64,000 nucleotides of DNA from Dugong dugon (GCA_030035585.1 CM057474.1:3466501-3530500), one strand, 5' to 3'. Counted from the stretch's first letter, positions 35,106 through 46,795 are shown. A program made the numbers and translations. Notes: generated from the letters alone by a model not told the origin.

Positions 35106-35239
35106 CTGTCACCCAGGTGTGGCCACCACTCGCCTTGTCTACTCACCAAACTGCCTCTCAGTGTGCTGTCATTATGTCTGAGGAGGCAGTGCCATCTCAC
35201 GAGATGACCCCAGGATTTGTGGTCAGAAGACCCGGCTCG

Positions 35240-35410
35240 CGCCGCTGCTCTGCCTGTTTCTAGTTTGTGACCGTCGTCAGCCTGCTTTCTCACCCCTTGC
35301 CAATAAAATGGGGGCAAATTGGATTTACCTCAAAGGACCACGGTAGGAATTGCATACAGTACTTGATACATAACTGGTGCTCAATTAATGTTTATTAAGT
35401 CTGATTTCCG
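35240..35410 (+). mobile_element. MIR SINE, sense
   Basis: 'aataaaatgggggcaaattg', 'acctcaaaggaccacggtag' and 'acttgatacataactggtgc' followed by 'tcaattaatgttt' follow MIR in order. It lies 135 bases from an antisense MIR. Confidence 0.78.
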
Positions 35411-35419
35411 GGTGACTAA

Positions 35420-36045
35420 ATTCTATAACGACACTATACATGTATATTTTCACATTTCATAGCAATTTGATAACATCTCAGCTTGTCTTTGAGGACTTAA
35501 TTCTTCACTGTACTCTTACTCCGCACATAGATACCTACGCATTTGCCTCCACATTTACAGCTCAAATTCTTCACCAAACATCCATCCGTATGTTGAAGAA
35601 GATGCAGGCACCTCACGGCTAGGAACTTGGTGACAGTGTTGAATTAGATCACGTACCTGGCAGTGGACTATACACAAGCTTTACATTTATTCACACAAAC
35701 ATTTCCTAACCCAAGCTCCTCACCCACGCAGGATTCCTACTCTGGGCTGTTTGGGGTGCCTCCCAGCTTACAGCCCACAGCACTGTGCCCACCCCAAGAA
35801 GGAGAATGGGGCTGCCCATGTAGTTAGGGTGGGAGGCTCAGCTGCACAGGTGACAGCAAAAGGGGAGAAGATGACGAGAAAGAGGGGGCGTGGCATGGAC
35901 CAGGGACAGCCTGGGCTCAGGGTGGTGGTCTGCTTCTGGGGAAGGTGGTCCAGAAGCTTTGTGGGCACAATGGAGTGAGGTGTGCTTACGTGTTGAGGGA
36001 CAGAGGGACCACGAAGTTATCCCCAGCCTTTGTGACACTAGGAAA
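35420..36045. other. Unclassified non-coding sequence
   Basis: No repeat or gene recognised. Overlapping short open frames on opposite strands at 35751-36154 look like chance. Confidence 0.4.
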
Positions 36046-36049
36046 GGAT

Positions 36050-36362
36050 GCACAGAAACAGCAGATCTCAGGGCCTTTGCACGTGGTCTGCCTGAGATGC
36101 TCTCACTCCCATCCTTTGCGTAGCTGGTATCTTCTCCCCAAGATCCTTTCTTGACTTTCCTCTCCGGCAGTCCCCATTGTTCCGTTTCTCAAACCACTGG
36201 AACGCTGTGTCATCTCCACAACACTATCGTCACCTGAAATTAAACTGTTATTAAGTTACTTGTTTTCTGGTTTGTCTGCGCCTTCTGCAATGCGAGCTCC
36301 TTACACCTATATCCTCAATGCCCAGAATAATGACTCAATGTGTGTTTATCAAGTGAATGAAT
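36050..36362 (+). mobile_element. L2-like LINE 3' end
   Basis: 'tcagggcctttgcacgtggt', 'tgccattc'-like spacing, 'atcctcaatgcccagaataa' and 'tttatcaagtgaatgaatg' are in L2-like order. Confidence 0.6.
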
Positions 36363-36429
36363 GTTGATGAATTTCACCCTTTCTAGGCTGTTAATTTCCT
36401 ATTGTTCTAGATTTCCAATTGGATATTCC

Positions 36430-37090
36430 ATTTTTACTCAACACCGAGCCTCAAAAACTAAGCTGCAGGTCCTCCTACTAGTCCCCAAAACAGCCAAGAA
36501 ATTTCCTGTCTCAGGACTTTTGCATGCCGTTCTCCCTGCCTGGAACATAGCCACCTCAACTCCCTCCTTCTCCCACCAAACCCTCTCCTCTTCAGACAGT
36601 CGGCTGCTTCTCATCCAAATTCAATGTCGTCACTCAGAAAGACTTCCCCTGACCAACCACTTATCTCATTGTTTTCTATCAGAACAATCTGGTTTCTTCC
36701 CCTACCCCCCCCCCATTTCATTTATTTACCTATTTATTAGTTTCTTTTCTATCTCCCCGACTAGACTATAACCTTTACTAGGGCGGAGACCATGCACATT
36801 TTATTTTACAATGTATGCTTAGGATATATTCTAGCACAAGGCATAGAACACCAAAAAAAAACAAAAACCAAAAACCAAACCCGTTGCCGTTGAGTCAATT
36901 CTGAGTCACAGTGACCCTGCAGGACAGAATAGAACTGTCCCATAGGGTTTACACAGAGTGCCTGGTGGATTCGAACTGCCAACCTTTTGGTTAGCAACCG
37001 TAGCGCTTAACCACTGTGCAGCCAGGGTTTCCACATAGAACACAGTGGGTACTAAATGAGTTCTTGAATAAATAATAAATGAATAAATGG
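36430..37090 (+). mobile_element. L2-like LINE 3' end, split by an AfroSINE
   Basis: 'tcaggacttttgcatgccgt', 'tctccctgcctggaacatag', 'aaagacttcccctgaccaac' and 'ctagcacaaggcatagaaca' run to 36851. The element resumes after the SINE at 37034 with 'catagaacacagtgggtact' and ends 'aataaataataaatgaataa'. Confidence 0.7.
36852..37033 (-). mobile_element. AfroSINE, short type, antisense, nested in L2-like tail
   Basis: It starts with an A-rich tail, then 'cccgttgccgttgagtcaat', and ends in a modified 'gcagccagggtttcca'. The exact duplication catagaacac lies at 36842-36851 and 37034-37043. It proves the SINE is younger than the LINE. Confidence 0.95.
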
Positions 37091-37264
37091 TTTTAAGACA
37101 GTCTCTTCACATTTGGACTAGAGGCAAATCTTGCTTGCAAATTTATTAATAGTTACAACTCCTCACCTCTTTAAATTTCTGTATAAACTATCCCTTTGTT
37201 AAAGGACAAGTTAAAATTCTACTTTGTCCATAAGGCTTCACTAAACATTCCAGCCACAGCCACC

Positions 37265-37400
37265 TCATTCATTTAATTCACAAATGTGTCCTGAGCATTT
37301 ACTGGTGCCAAGTGCTGCAAGGGATAGAAAGATGCATTAGGTATGGTCACTGACCTCAACGAGCTTTGAATATTTATCACATGCATTTGGACTGGATTGC
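37265..37400 (-). mobile_element. L2 3' end fragment, antisense
   Basis: 'ttaattcacaaatgtgtcct', 'gagcatttactggtgccaag' and 'ggtcactgacctcaacgagc' are the antisense L2 tail. Confidence 0.5.
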
Positions 37401-38425
37401 AATTTATATGTGTCAAATGAATAAATGAATCTGCTTAATTATAGCTTTGTTGACATCTCAGCTCCTTTTCCTTATTCTTCATCATATTAAACACAAACAC
37501 ATAGCTTATTCCCATAATCTTCCTGGGAAGGGTGAAGAAAGGGCATTGTTCCAGAAGAATCAAGAGATTGTCTTTTCCCAGTACAGGACTGATGTGGGGA
37601 AGTGAAGTAACTTCCCAGCATCTCCTATGTCTGATTTACTCCCTATTAATTCACTGTATTTAAATAAACTTTCGGAAACCACACCCTCTTGTATCCAAAT
37701 GTAAACATGGAAACATTTTCTAAACCAGAAGTAAAAAGATTTTAATTACTACCATTCGAAGGGACTTCCTTTCACGGGTTCAAATATCTCTTAGTCTCTT
37801 TTTCTCCCCCAGCTCCTCATGATCATTTTGCGATTTTGGCCCCTCAAATTTAAAATCAACTTTGAAATTAAATTCAGAGGTTTTTCATTGCTGCATCCAT
37901 TATATCCAAAGCTTGAGAAACTTTTGTGCATGTAATGCAAAAACAGGTAGCTAAAATGTGGGAGATACAGTCAGCCGCTTGGCTGTTTCATTTAAATGAT
38001 GCCCCACAACAGGTCTGGATGATATTTCCCTGCATGAGATAAATGGACCCGCTGCTGCGGCAGTGTCTCAGCATAGTCGCTGTGCTGCCAATTTTCTAGA
38101 GCGTGTCTGAGCTTTATTCTTTCTAGCCCTACGTTCTATCCCCCCTCAACTGCAGGTTGCAAGAAGTGCCTTCTCCTTGATGCACCTCCTCCTTTCGGCC
38201 CTGCCTGCCTCAGCCACAATGATGGCATTCCAGTGTCCTTTCTGTTTGTAAACTCCCCATCAGTCCACTGCACTAGCTCCCTGCACTAAGTCCAACTTCA
38301 CTGACTCAGACTTCCAAATAACAGACGTCAGAGCCTCATCATCTGCTCTCATCACCTATAATGTTCTGGTTATATCTTCCACCCAACTACAGCCATTCTG
38401 TTTGTCACTTTCCAACATCCATTCA
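37401..38425. other. Unclassified non-coding sequence
   Basis: The part from about 38140 may be the start of the L2-like element that follows. No gene seen. Confidence 0.4.
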
Positions 38426-38429
38426 CTAA

Positions 38430-39185
38430 GTTGTTGAATCTCCTCAGTCCTCTTGTTAAATCTATTATCAAGACATGTCAAGTCTAGCTCCAAAATGTAT
38501 CCTGACTCCCAGCACTTCTTGTCATCCTCACGGCTACAACCTTAGTTCAAGTTTTCCTAGACGTTCCCTGACAGACTCCGCTCACAAGTCTCCCTGACTC
38601 CCCTCCACAGATCTGGAAACAGATCTGCACACATCCTTTCTAAAACGTACATTAGGTCATGTCATTCCCCTGCTTAAAAAGTTCCAGTGGCTTCCCTTTA
38701 GAACCACAGTGAAATCCAAACTTCCTACCTGGTCCCACAGGCTCTGTGTGATGTGACGCCTCAGGCCCTTCACTGCCCCTTTTTTCATCCACTCTACAAG
38801 CATGGCCCTCTCCTTCCTGTAGAAAACCACCGAGTTCCTTCCCTTCTCAGGGCCTGTGGCTTGCTTTTTCTTTCAGTTGAACCCTCTTCCCCTGCGTCTT
38901 CGCCTGGCTTCCTCCTCATCAGTGGGTTTCGATTTAAATGTCGTCTTCTCGCAAATGCCTTCCCTGACCTCTCTAGTTAAGCAAGACCCCTTCTTAGTCT
39001 CTACGTCATATCCACTTCTTTATGTTCTTAGCACACAACTGTAAGGGGAACTATCATACTGAGTTGTTTTCTTGTACGTTGTCTACCTGTCTCCCCTTAG
39101 AATGCAGACTGCTTACGGTCAGGGTCGGTGTGAGTGTAGTTGACCATTGCCTCGCCAGCATCTAAGACAGAATCCATCATACCGC
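38430..39185 (+). mobile_element. L2-like LINE 3' region, long copy
   Basis: 'ggtcatgtcattcccctgct', 'cagtggcttccctttagaac', 'cacaggctctgtgtgatgtg', 'atgccttccctgacctctct', 'ccccttagaatgcagactgc' and 'catctaagacagaatccatc' follow in L2-like order. Confidence 0.68.
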
Positions 39186-39194
39186 GGACATTCC

Positions 39195-39610
39195 TTTCAT
39201 TCATTCAACAAATGCTTTGTTAGCAACTACAGTGTGTCTGCCATGGAGTCCCAGGTGACACAGTTAAGTGCTCTACCAGTGACCTAAAGGTTGGCAGTTT
39301 GAACCCACCCAGAGGCACCTCAGAAGAAAGGCCTGGCAATCTGCATCTGAAAGGTCACAGCCTTGAAAATCCTATGGAGCGGTTCTACTCTGCACACATG
39401 GGGCTGCCATGTCATGAGTCAAAAATGACTCAATGGCACCCAGTATGAGCTGTGAATAAAACTGAAAAGTTTTTGTCCTCGAAATGTGTGTATTATTTGG
39501 GGTAGGGAGGGGGCACACTATAAATAAACTTAATAAACAAGTAAATATATACTCTATCAAGTGATAATAAGTGCTGTAAAAAAGTCATGCAGAAAGGGTA
39601 TAGGAGGTGC
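39195..39610 (-). mobile_element. L2-like fragment, antisense, split by an AfroSINE
   Basis: It begins 'cattcattcaacaaatgctt' and, after the SINE, continues 'tgaataaaactgaaaagttt', 'aaataaacttaataaacaag' and 'gtgataataagtgctgtaaa'. It meets the preceding sense copy tail to tail. Confidence 0.5.
39248..39440 (+). mobile_element. AfroSINE, third type, nested
   Basis: 'gagtcccaggtgacacagtt', B box 'gcagtttgaacccacccaga', 'gaaaggcctggcaatctgca' and 'atgactcaatggcaccc' are present. The host LINE resumes on the right. Confidence 0.88.
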
Positions 39611-39614
39611 CAGT

Positions 39615-40380
39615 GAGAACCTCCGCTTCCCCGTTAAAAGCAACAGCAGAGTGAATTGCTCCTGCCTGTGTCTCCATAGCACCCTAGACGGACTTTTTCC
39701 TCACACTTAGCATATTTTATTACAGTTATGTTTACACGACTTTTGTCCTTATTTGGCTTTGAGTTGTAAGTTAGTGATGATATTATACGTATCTTTCCTG
39801 GCCTAGGACCTGGCATATAGCAAATATAGAATAAACACAGTGGAAGTAAAGAATCAATGGCTGATCATGAATGATCTATTCTCACTCTCTGGGGTTCTTT
39901 TGTGTAAAACTTTATGCAAGAGCTTTATTGTGCTATCTGGAAAACCTTTTTATCATTTGTTCCCTCAAATACAGAGTGCAGTGCTCCGTTTGGTGTCTCT
40001 GAGCATGAACATATGGAAGGAACAGCCCGTAACAGCTGTGTGTTTTTAGTCTGTTAAATCTTTGTCTGAATCTGGTTGGATTAAGGTCTGCCCTCATTTT
40101 TTTCAGCCCACAGTAATAGGGGGTATGCTCATTTACCCCTTGTATGACAAATGCAGTATTTGTGCACACAAAGTTGGTATGTAACACATCTTATGCACTA
40201 ATTTGGATTCCTTTGTTACAAAGAGAACAAAGAGTGAGCAGAAATTGTGTGTTGTACACTTCTAACCCGGATCCTTGGCATCCGGCCACACATCAGGGAC
40301 AAATCCTATTTTCCTGTGGAAATGCCGTGTTACGTTTGCTGTCCTTCTCCACAATGACATTACACTATTTCCCTAGACAG
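39615..40380. other. Unclassified non-coding sequence
   Basis: No gene or repeat recognised. Confidence 0.4.
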
Positions 40381-40384
40381 CAAA

Positions 40385-40555
40385 CCAAAAAAACAAAAAA
40401 AAAACCCGTCGCCATCGACTCTATTCCAACTCATAGCAGTCCTATATGAGAGAGTAGAACTGCCCTATTGGGTTTCCAAAGAGCGGCTGGCAGATTCGAA
40501 CTGCCGACTTTTTGGTTAGCAGCCAAGCTCTTAACCACTGCGCCACCAGGGCTCC
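40385..40555 (-). mobile_element. AfroSINE, short type, antisense
   Basis: An A-rich tail, 'cccgtcgccatcgactctat', the B box 'gattcgaactgccgac' and the end 'gcgccaccagggctcc' are all clear. Confidence 0.94.
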
Positions 40556-40559
40556 AGAT

Positions 40560-42965
40560 AGATGAAAGCAAACGCGTTTCTTTTCCAGGGTTTTTATGTA
40601 TCTCAGTATTAGAAGCCATTAAAGGCTTTAAGCCCTTTTCTGTTTTTGTAGAATTGGTTCCTGAGTTGCATCCATGCTACAGCTAAGGGAACTACAGAAG
40701 TAGAAAATAATGAAATCTGACTTCATATTCACATGAGGGATATTAAGAGGATAATAAAACTTTTCCCAAAGAATTGGAATGGTGGGCAAGCATGGCAGGA
40801 GAGGAAATACCTCAATACTCACTAGGCAGTACTCGTCCTTGTAAAAGACATCTCACGTACCCCTACCAACAAAAGAGAAAACAAAGGGCCTATTTCTCTA
40901 CTGAAAGCACATAATGGCTGTGGTTACAGGACAGAAAAGAAGAGATGATTGTGTCACATATTGTACTGGATTTCAAAACGCATGTGGTTTTCTGCCTGAA
41001 ATGACATGTCTAGAATCTCCTTCAGAACAGTTTAGGCTGGGTGTCATATACTTTCTGCCTCCTTTTTCAATGGTATGTATATAAAAATAGAAAGAACAAA
41101 AGAAATACCTCTTAGCCAAAATATATCGCATTGTCTGTCTTCCAGTGTCAGGCAAGAGAGTAAAAGACTACATCATCAATTACATCCCCACTACCGATTC
41201 AGTGTTTATGTCCTTCGGGGTGGGTCCCCTATAACAGCTATTGGTATGAAGTGCCAAAGACGCTTTGGACTGAGCACCAGATTGACAAGTGTGATCCAAG
41301 CACCTGGAGAGGATCTGAGTCTTGCAAGACAGCCAGGGAAAAATCAACACAAGTATGAACTGTACTTGGGAATTGGTATGGAATAACTTTTATTTCAGGC
41401 AGTGAAGGACTACCATTTCATAAGGCTTGGGAAGATGGGTCTTCCAAGCCCGTCTGCCACTGGCATGGGAACCACTGGTGGATTCAATGAGTCATGCTGT
41501 CGCTGGCTAATAAATGGAACCTTTTGGAATGCTCGGTGAATAAAGCTCCCATTATTCATCCATCTTTGACTAGCCATTGTACACAGTTCACGTCTTGTGA
41601 GCTATACCTATGAAAAGAAGTTCTTGATGATGAACACTATCGTCAAGAATTTTCCAAATGTTGGGGGGTTTAATTACTACAGGTGTTAGGAGAAAAAACT
41701 TCTCATATATAGTCAATTATTTCTGCTATTCTGTAGGCTAGATGGGGTGCACACATGTAGAATACAAATGCACTGAATTGGATTGGAATGTTTTGACAGC
41801 AAGATATAGCAAAAGGTTACGCTGGTACTACAGAGCGGGAGAGCATAATGAGTGATTTACGAATGGCTGCAGAGGCACAACCTTGAATCACAATGAACAG
41901 AGCAAGCTGGCTATTAAAAATGCAGAGTGGTTAATAAAACTGCATTTGATTAGACGAAGATTTGGGGGGATCATTTCTAATGCATATTGGATAATGGTTC
42001 TAATACAGCCAAGCAGTTATTTTATTTTGATTTATAATACCCACTCATTGACAGACCCTCCAGGCACAGATACAGTAGGCCAGCGGAATTTAAATAGGTG
42101 GAATTATCGGGAGAGCCCATGTCCATTTATATCAGGAAAATCCTGACTTAGTAGATGTGCTTTATATGATGCCTTGGGGGACACAGGTTCAGATTTTTCT
42201 GAATCCAAAGAAAGCAAAATTCCAGAGCCTTGAATTTCTTTATAAAACTCTCCTTCTCTCAGTCCTTATCTAAAAGACAGTTCAGATAATTCTTAATCTT
42301 GACTTTAGAGTAAAACACCCTTCCTTAACTCTGAAAGACAACTGAATGGCAATCTGAGAGAATGTGCTATTTTTACTTTTAAAAGAATGAAATATTTTTA
42401 TAAGAGGGATAAGTGTGTGTGCATGTGAAATGGGGTAGAGCAAATCTGAGAGGATGTCATTGATAAAACCAAATTCATTATCAAAATATGGAGTAATGAT
42501 GTTTTTTTAAAGTGTTTTTGTATCTTTTTTTTTATGATCAGGTAGCCTTTTGAAAGGAAATGAAATTTTATCCTCACTTTAGAAATTGGAAATCAGATGT
42601 GCAGAAGTAAAAAGAAACTTCATAGTAAGGGAATCTAAGTGATCAAAGAAATTAGGAAGAGTAATTTCTAGTCTCATATAAAGGAAAGGCTTCTGTTTTG
42701 AAGCATTCTTTTGTTACTATTCAAAGGTTAGCATTTCCTTCCAATGGCCTTGGTCCCGGTGCCCCCTTCTCCCTGTCCAAACCCCTACCTCCACCGCATT
42801 CATTCCTTTCCCGCGCTACCCGACCCAACTTCCCACAATGCGTGTTATCTACAAATAGACAGAACACAGCACAGAGTACAGAATACAGTATAGTGGTTAA
42901 CAGAAGAAGCGGATCATGTTACATATTTAAGACAGATATATGCCAAGGTCAATAAATATATGAAA
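40560..42965. other. Longest repeat-free block of the window
   Basis: About 2.4 kb without a recognisable repeat. 41570-42140 is rich in AT motifs with TAAT and ATTA cores. It has an open frame of 87 codons at 41883-42146 without family resemblance. It is a candidate for conserved regulatory DNA, by exclusion only. Confidence 0.35.
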
Positions 42966-42969
42966 AATT

Positions 42970-43490
42970 TTCTTCTTCAATAATAATTCAAAAACTACAA
43001 AATAGATGAGATACCACTTCCCCATTGTCACCGTCACTAAAATTTAAAAAGTTGATAACAACTATTTTCTGCAAAAATGTGAGTAAAGAGTAGCTCTCGT
43101 AGCATGCACTGGTAAAAGCGTAAATTGATACAACCTCTCATTGGCAATATCTATTATAGTTTAAGTGTATAACTTCTAGAGCTGTCTCCTTCAGGAGAAA
43201 AAAAAGCACAAATATGGAACAATGTTGCTTTCTTGAAAGAGTGCTGTAATACATTTTCGATTTTAAAAGTTGCAGAATATGTGCCTTAAACAAACATACA
43301 CAGCTATATATACAGACATAGATAGTTGGAGAACTATATAAACTAAACTGTTAACAGTGGTTACCATTAGGGATGGGAGTTGTCTGAAAACTTATGGGAT
43401 ATTATTTTTACATGGTGCAGTTAAGATTAATTTTAACTTCTGTATATGTGTTTCTCTAAATTTTTTAATTAAATATATGAAAAATAAGCC
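42970..43490 (+). mobile_element. Ancient L1 3' region (L1M-like)
   Basis: 'gatgagataccacttcccca', 'actggtaaaagcgtaaattg' and 'aacagtggttaccattaggg' are eroded landmarks of old L1 3' ends. Confidence 0.55.
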
Positions 43491-43700
43491 ACATTATAGC
43501 TTTGAGGAATACATATATCATGGACTTTGGAATCAGATAGGCATAGTCTGGGTCCCGGCTCCACCAACTGAGCATCTTAGATTTTCTAAGCCTTTGTTTC
43601 CTCAACTATAACATAAGGACACAAGTAGCTCTTATCTCATGAGATTGTAAGGATTAATGAGCTAAGGCAGGATAATTTGTGAAAATGCTTCGTGTAGTAA

Positions 43701-43710
43701 CTGGCGCATA
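43701..43710. repeat. 10-bp target-site duplication, left of AfroSINE
   Basis: ctggcgcata matches ctggtgcata at 44563-44572 with one change at a CpG. Confidence 0.85.
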
Positions 43711-43802
43711 AAACCAAAAAACTAAACCAGTTGCCGTGGAGTGGATTCTGACTCGTGGTAACCCCACATGGTGCAAAGTAGAACTGCACTCCATAGGGTT
43801 TT

Positions 43803-43834
43803 GTGTGTGTGTGTGTGTGTGCACGTGCGCGCAC
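43803..43834. repeat. TG microsatellite at the L1 tail
   Basis: About ten TG units followed by an alternating purine-pyrimidine 'gcacgtgcgcgcacgc' run, placed exactly where the L1 A tail (T on the plus strand) should be. Confidence 0.85.
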
Positions 43835-44422
43835 GCTTTAGGTGAAAGTTTACAGAGCAAATTAGTTTCTCATTCAAAAATGTATACAAAAATTGTTTTG
43901 TAACATTGGTTGCAATCCCCGCAATGTGTCAGCACTCTCCCCCTTTCCACCCAGGGTTCCCCATTTCCATTCATCCAAAAGTTTTCCTGTCCAGCTTTGC
44001 TTCCCGTTTGGTCCCATATACTTGATTGAACTAAGGAGCACATTCCTCATATGTGTGATTGTTTGTTTTATAGGCCTGTCTAAGCTTTGGCTGAAAGGTG
44101 GACTTGGGGAGTGGCTTCAGTTCTGAGTTAAAAGGGTGCCTGGAGACCATAGCCTTGGAGGCTCCTCCAGTCTCTGTCAGACCAATAAGTCTGGTCTTTT
44201 TTTGTGAATTTCCACTTTGTTCTACATTTTTCTCCCATTCTGTCCAGGACACTCTATTCTGATCCCTGTCAGAGCGGCCAGTGGTGATAGTCGGGCACCA
44301 TCTAGTTCTTCTGGGCTCAGGCTGCTGAAGGCTGTGGTTCGTGTGGTCCATTAGTCCTTCGGGCAGATATTTTCCTTGTGTTTTTAGTTTTCTTTATTCT
44401 CCTTTGCTCTGGACAGGATGGG
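43804..44422 (-). mobile_element. 5'-truncated L1 (3' UTR only), nested in an AfroSINE
   Basis: Antisense L1 3' UTR from 'ctttaggtgaaagtttacag' to 'ctttgctctggacaggatgg'. The duplication is actccatagggttttg at 43788-43803 and actccagagggttttg at 44423-44438. Its A tail is replaced by a TG repeat (43803-43822). Confidence 0.93.
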
Positions 44423-44624
44423 ACTCCAGAGGGTTTTGAAGGCTGTGACTTTTTGAAATCTATCTCTAGACCTTTCTTTCGCTGTGCCTCTCAGTGAGTT
44501 CGAATATCCACCCTTTGGGTAGTAGTCCGGTGCTTAGCCATTTACACCACCCAGGGACTACACTGGTGCATAGACATCTCAATAAATATTAGAGATGATG
44601 ATAATGATTAGGATGAGGAAGATG

Positions 44625-45230
44625 ACATTCAAAGTTCAGGTTTATCTGGCCTGTCAGATAGGTTTTAATTCCTGCCGGTTCCTAAAGCAGGCCAGGTCCA
44701 TGGCTCCCTTGTTCTTTTAGAAGTTTGCATTTGCTGTTACATTCCATATACTCCTCCATCCAAAAAGCTGAGTTTTCCCCTGCCTTGCCTCTTCACCGAA
44801 AAGTCTTTTCTTAATTTCCATTTTCCTACATTTACTCAGATAGAGCTGCCCCCATACCACCTGGCCATCTATTTCAGCTCATTTCTTGGGAATTCTCTCC
44901 AGGCCGTAACTCAGAACCATTTCACTCCTCATTATCTCTATCTGTCCGTTGCCTCCTAAGTGGATGCTAGGTCTTGCTTTTTATAGGAAGTGGGCCCAGG
45001 AAGCCGAGTGACTCCTAGAAGAATCTGTTTCTCCTTGTGATTTCTAGAAGACATATGGGAAATTTATTACTTTAAGTAATTGCACAGAAAGCATCAATGT
45101 GACCATAGACACGTTATGCTCAGGTACCATGATTGACAGAGGTGTTTATTGAGGACTAAGGGAGAGACTGTATTTGGGAAAGTATTCTCATATTTTAAGT
45201 ATATTCCTTAAAATCCTAACTGGGGAAGTT
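44625..45230. other. Unclassified non-coding sequence
   Basis: Pyrimidine-rich at 44750-44960; possibly an old LINE, not assignable. Confidence 0.35.
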
Positions 45231-45242
45231 TCACTGTAAATT
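45231..45242. repeat. 12-bp target-site duplication, left of RTE
   Basis: tcactgtaaatt is repeated exactly at 45811-45822. Confidence 0.9.
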
Positions 45243-45810
45243 GTTGTTATTGTTGTTAGGTGCTGTGGAGTCGGTTCTGACTCATAGCAACCCTATGTAT
45301 AACAGAATGAAACACTGCCCAGTCCAGTGCCATCCTCAGTTGAGCCCATTGTTGCAGCCACTGTGTCAATCCATCTCCTTGAAGGTCTTCCTCTTTTTCA
45401 CTGACCCTCTACTTCACCAAGTACGATGTCCTTCTCCAGGGACTGATCCCTCCTGATAACATGTCCAAAGTACATGAGATGAAGTATTGCCATCCTTGCT
45501 TTTAAGGAGCATTCTGGCTGTACTTCTTCCAAGATAGATTTGTTCATTCTTCTGGCAGTCCAGGGTATATTCAATATTCTTTGCCAACACCATAATTCAA
45601 AGGCATCGATTCTTCTTCCGCCTTCCTTACTCATTGTCCAGCTTTTGCATGCATATGAGGCAATTAAAAATACCATGGCTTGGGTCAGGTGCACCTTAGT
45701 CCACAAAGTGACATCTTTGTTTCTCAACACTTTGAAGAGGTCTTTTGCAACAGATTTGTCCAGTGCAATACGTTGTCTGATTTTTTGATTGCTGCTTCCA
45801 TGGGCATTGA
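45243..45810 (-). mobile_element. 5'-truncated RTE LINE, antisense
   Basis: The antisense RTE 3' end runs from 'gttgttattgttgttaggtg' to 'ctgcttccatgggcattga'. On the minus strand 45814-45398 is open for 138 codons and matches the C-terminal region of the copy at 14928-15365. It is about 570 bases long with an exact 12-bp duplication, so it is a complete truncated insertion. Confidence 0.93.
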
Positions 45811-45822
45811 TCACTGTAAATT
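45811..45822. repeat. 12-bp target-site duplication, right of RTE
   Basis: Exact copy of 45231-45242. Confidence 0.9.
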
Positions 45823-45824
45823 AG

Positions 45825-46760
45825 GACACAAAATTAAGTGTCCCAATCTCTACTCCCACCATTGCAAGTTAGGTGTTCCTGGAAATTGCTGCTGTCCTGA
45901 CTCAGGGTGTAGACGCTGTGCTGAGAGGAGAGCCAAGCAGAGAAAGGAGGAATAAGTGCTCTTTTAAATCTTCAGAATTTTAATTGTCGGTTTTTCTCAA
46001 CAAAGAATACGCTATACGACTGATGGTTTATCCCAGACCTCGGTCAGAAACAGATGAGTTTTGTTAATTTTCTTGGAGTGAGTAACTGAGCAATGTACAG
46101 ATAAACATGTTTGTATCTGGACTGCAGCAGAGAATCATCTTCAGATATGCTGAAATAGTCCATCTCATTGCAATAAAAAGCCAGAAAACCAGAGCAGTAA
46201 GACTTGAGGTTTTCAGCAGTTTATGTTCCCTAAGACCTTTAAAGGTAATAATCATTCTGCCTTCCATTTTGTCAGCACTTGATGGTTTGCAAAGTACTTC
46301 CACATATGTTATCTTATTCCAAGAAAAGAAATGTATATTCTATAAGGGCCACTCCCGAGAGAAAATAAAACGTCAAGTAAATGAAACCTATTTCTAGATT
46401 AAACAATCCAGGTAGCAGCTCTATCAAAATAGTGAACCACTTCATGAATAACAGAGGAGCCAAAAAAATAAAATCACCATCGCTGGTATAAATGTGAAAT
46501 ATATGGGGCTTACTAAATTTTTTTCATTATGTTCATGACTCAGGAAATATAATTCCTCCCGTATTTGTTCAAATTGGAAATCAGATGATAAATAGACACT
46601 CTAGCTCTCAGTGCCCTGTGGAATTTCAGTGCTTTGCCACTTGAGGCAAAAGGCATATATCGTATTTAGCAGTGTAACGAGTTTCGTTTGCTCTTAGATT
46701 CCGTCCAAACTCTACTGCTGGGCCTGATTCCTGTCCCACTTTTACTTACCTGTACCTTCT
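45825..46760. other. Unclassified sequence with a possible MIR scrap
   Basis: 'gtttgcaaagtacttccaca' then 'tatgttatcttattcc' at about 46284-46320 resembles an antisense MIR fragment. Nothing else was recognised. Confidence 0.35.
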
Positions 46761-46763
46761 TTG

Positions 46764-46795
46764 GGAGTCCCTGTGTGGGTTAATGGTTTACATGC
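46764..46795 (+). mobile_element. AfroSINE 5' fragment
   Basis: 'gggagtccctgtgtgggtta' followed by 'atggtttacatg' is the AfroSINE 5' end, cut off by the LTR that follows. Confidence 0.55.

Larger units (their letters stand above)
43711..44562 (-). mobile_element. AfroSINE, third type, antisense, split by an L1
   Basis: The 3' half (43711-43803) reads 'ccagttgccgtggagtggat' to 'actccatagggttttg'. The 5' half (44423-44562) reads 'gaaggctgtgactttttgaa' to 'caccacccagggacta'. The L1 at 43804-44422 separates them. Confidence 0.9.
43510..44620 (+). mobile_element. MIR SINE, sense, split by an AfroSINE
   Basis: MIR runs from 'tggactttggaatcagatag' through 'gcctttgtttcctcaactat' and 'ggattaatgagctaaggcag' to 43710. 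It resumes at 44563 with 'ctggtgcatagacatctcaa' and 'taaatatta'. Rejoining the halves restores a normal MIR 3' end. Confidence 0.85.
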
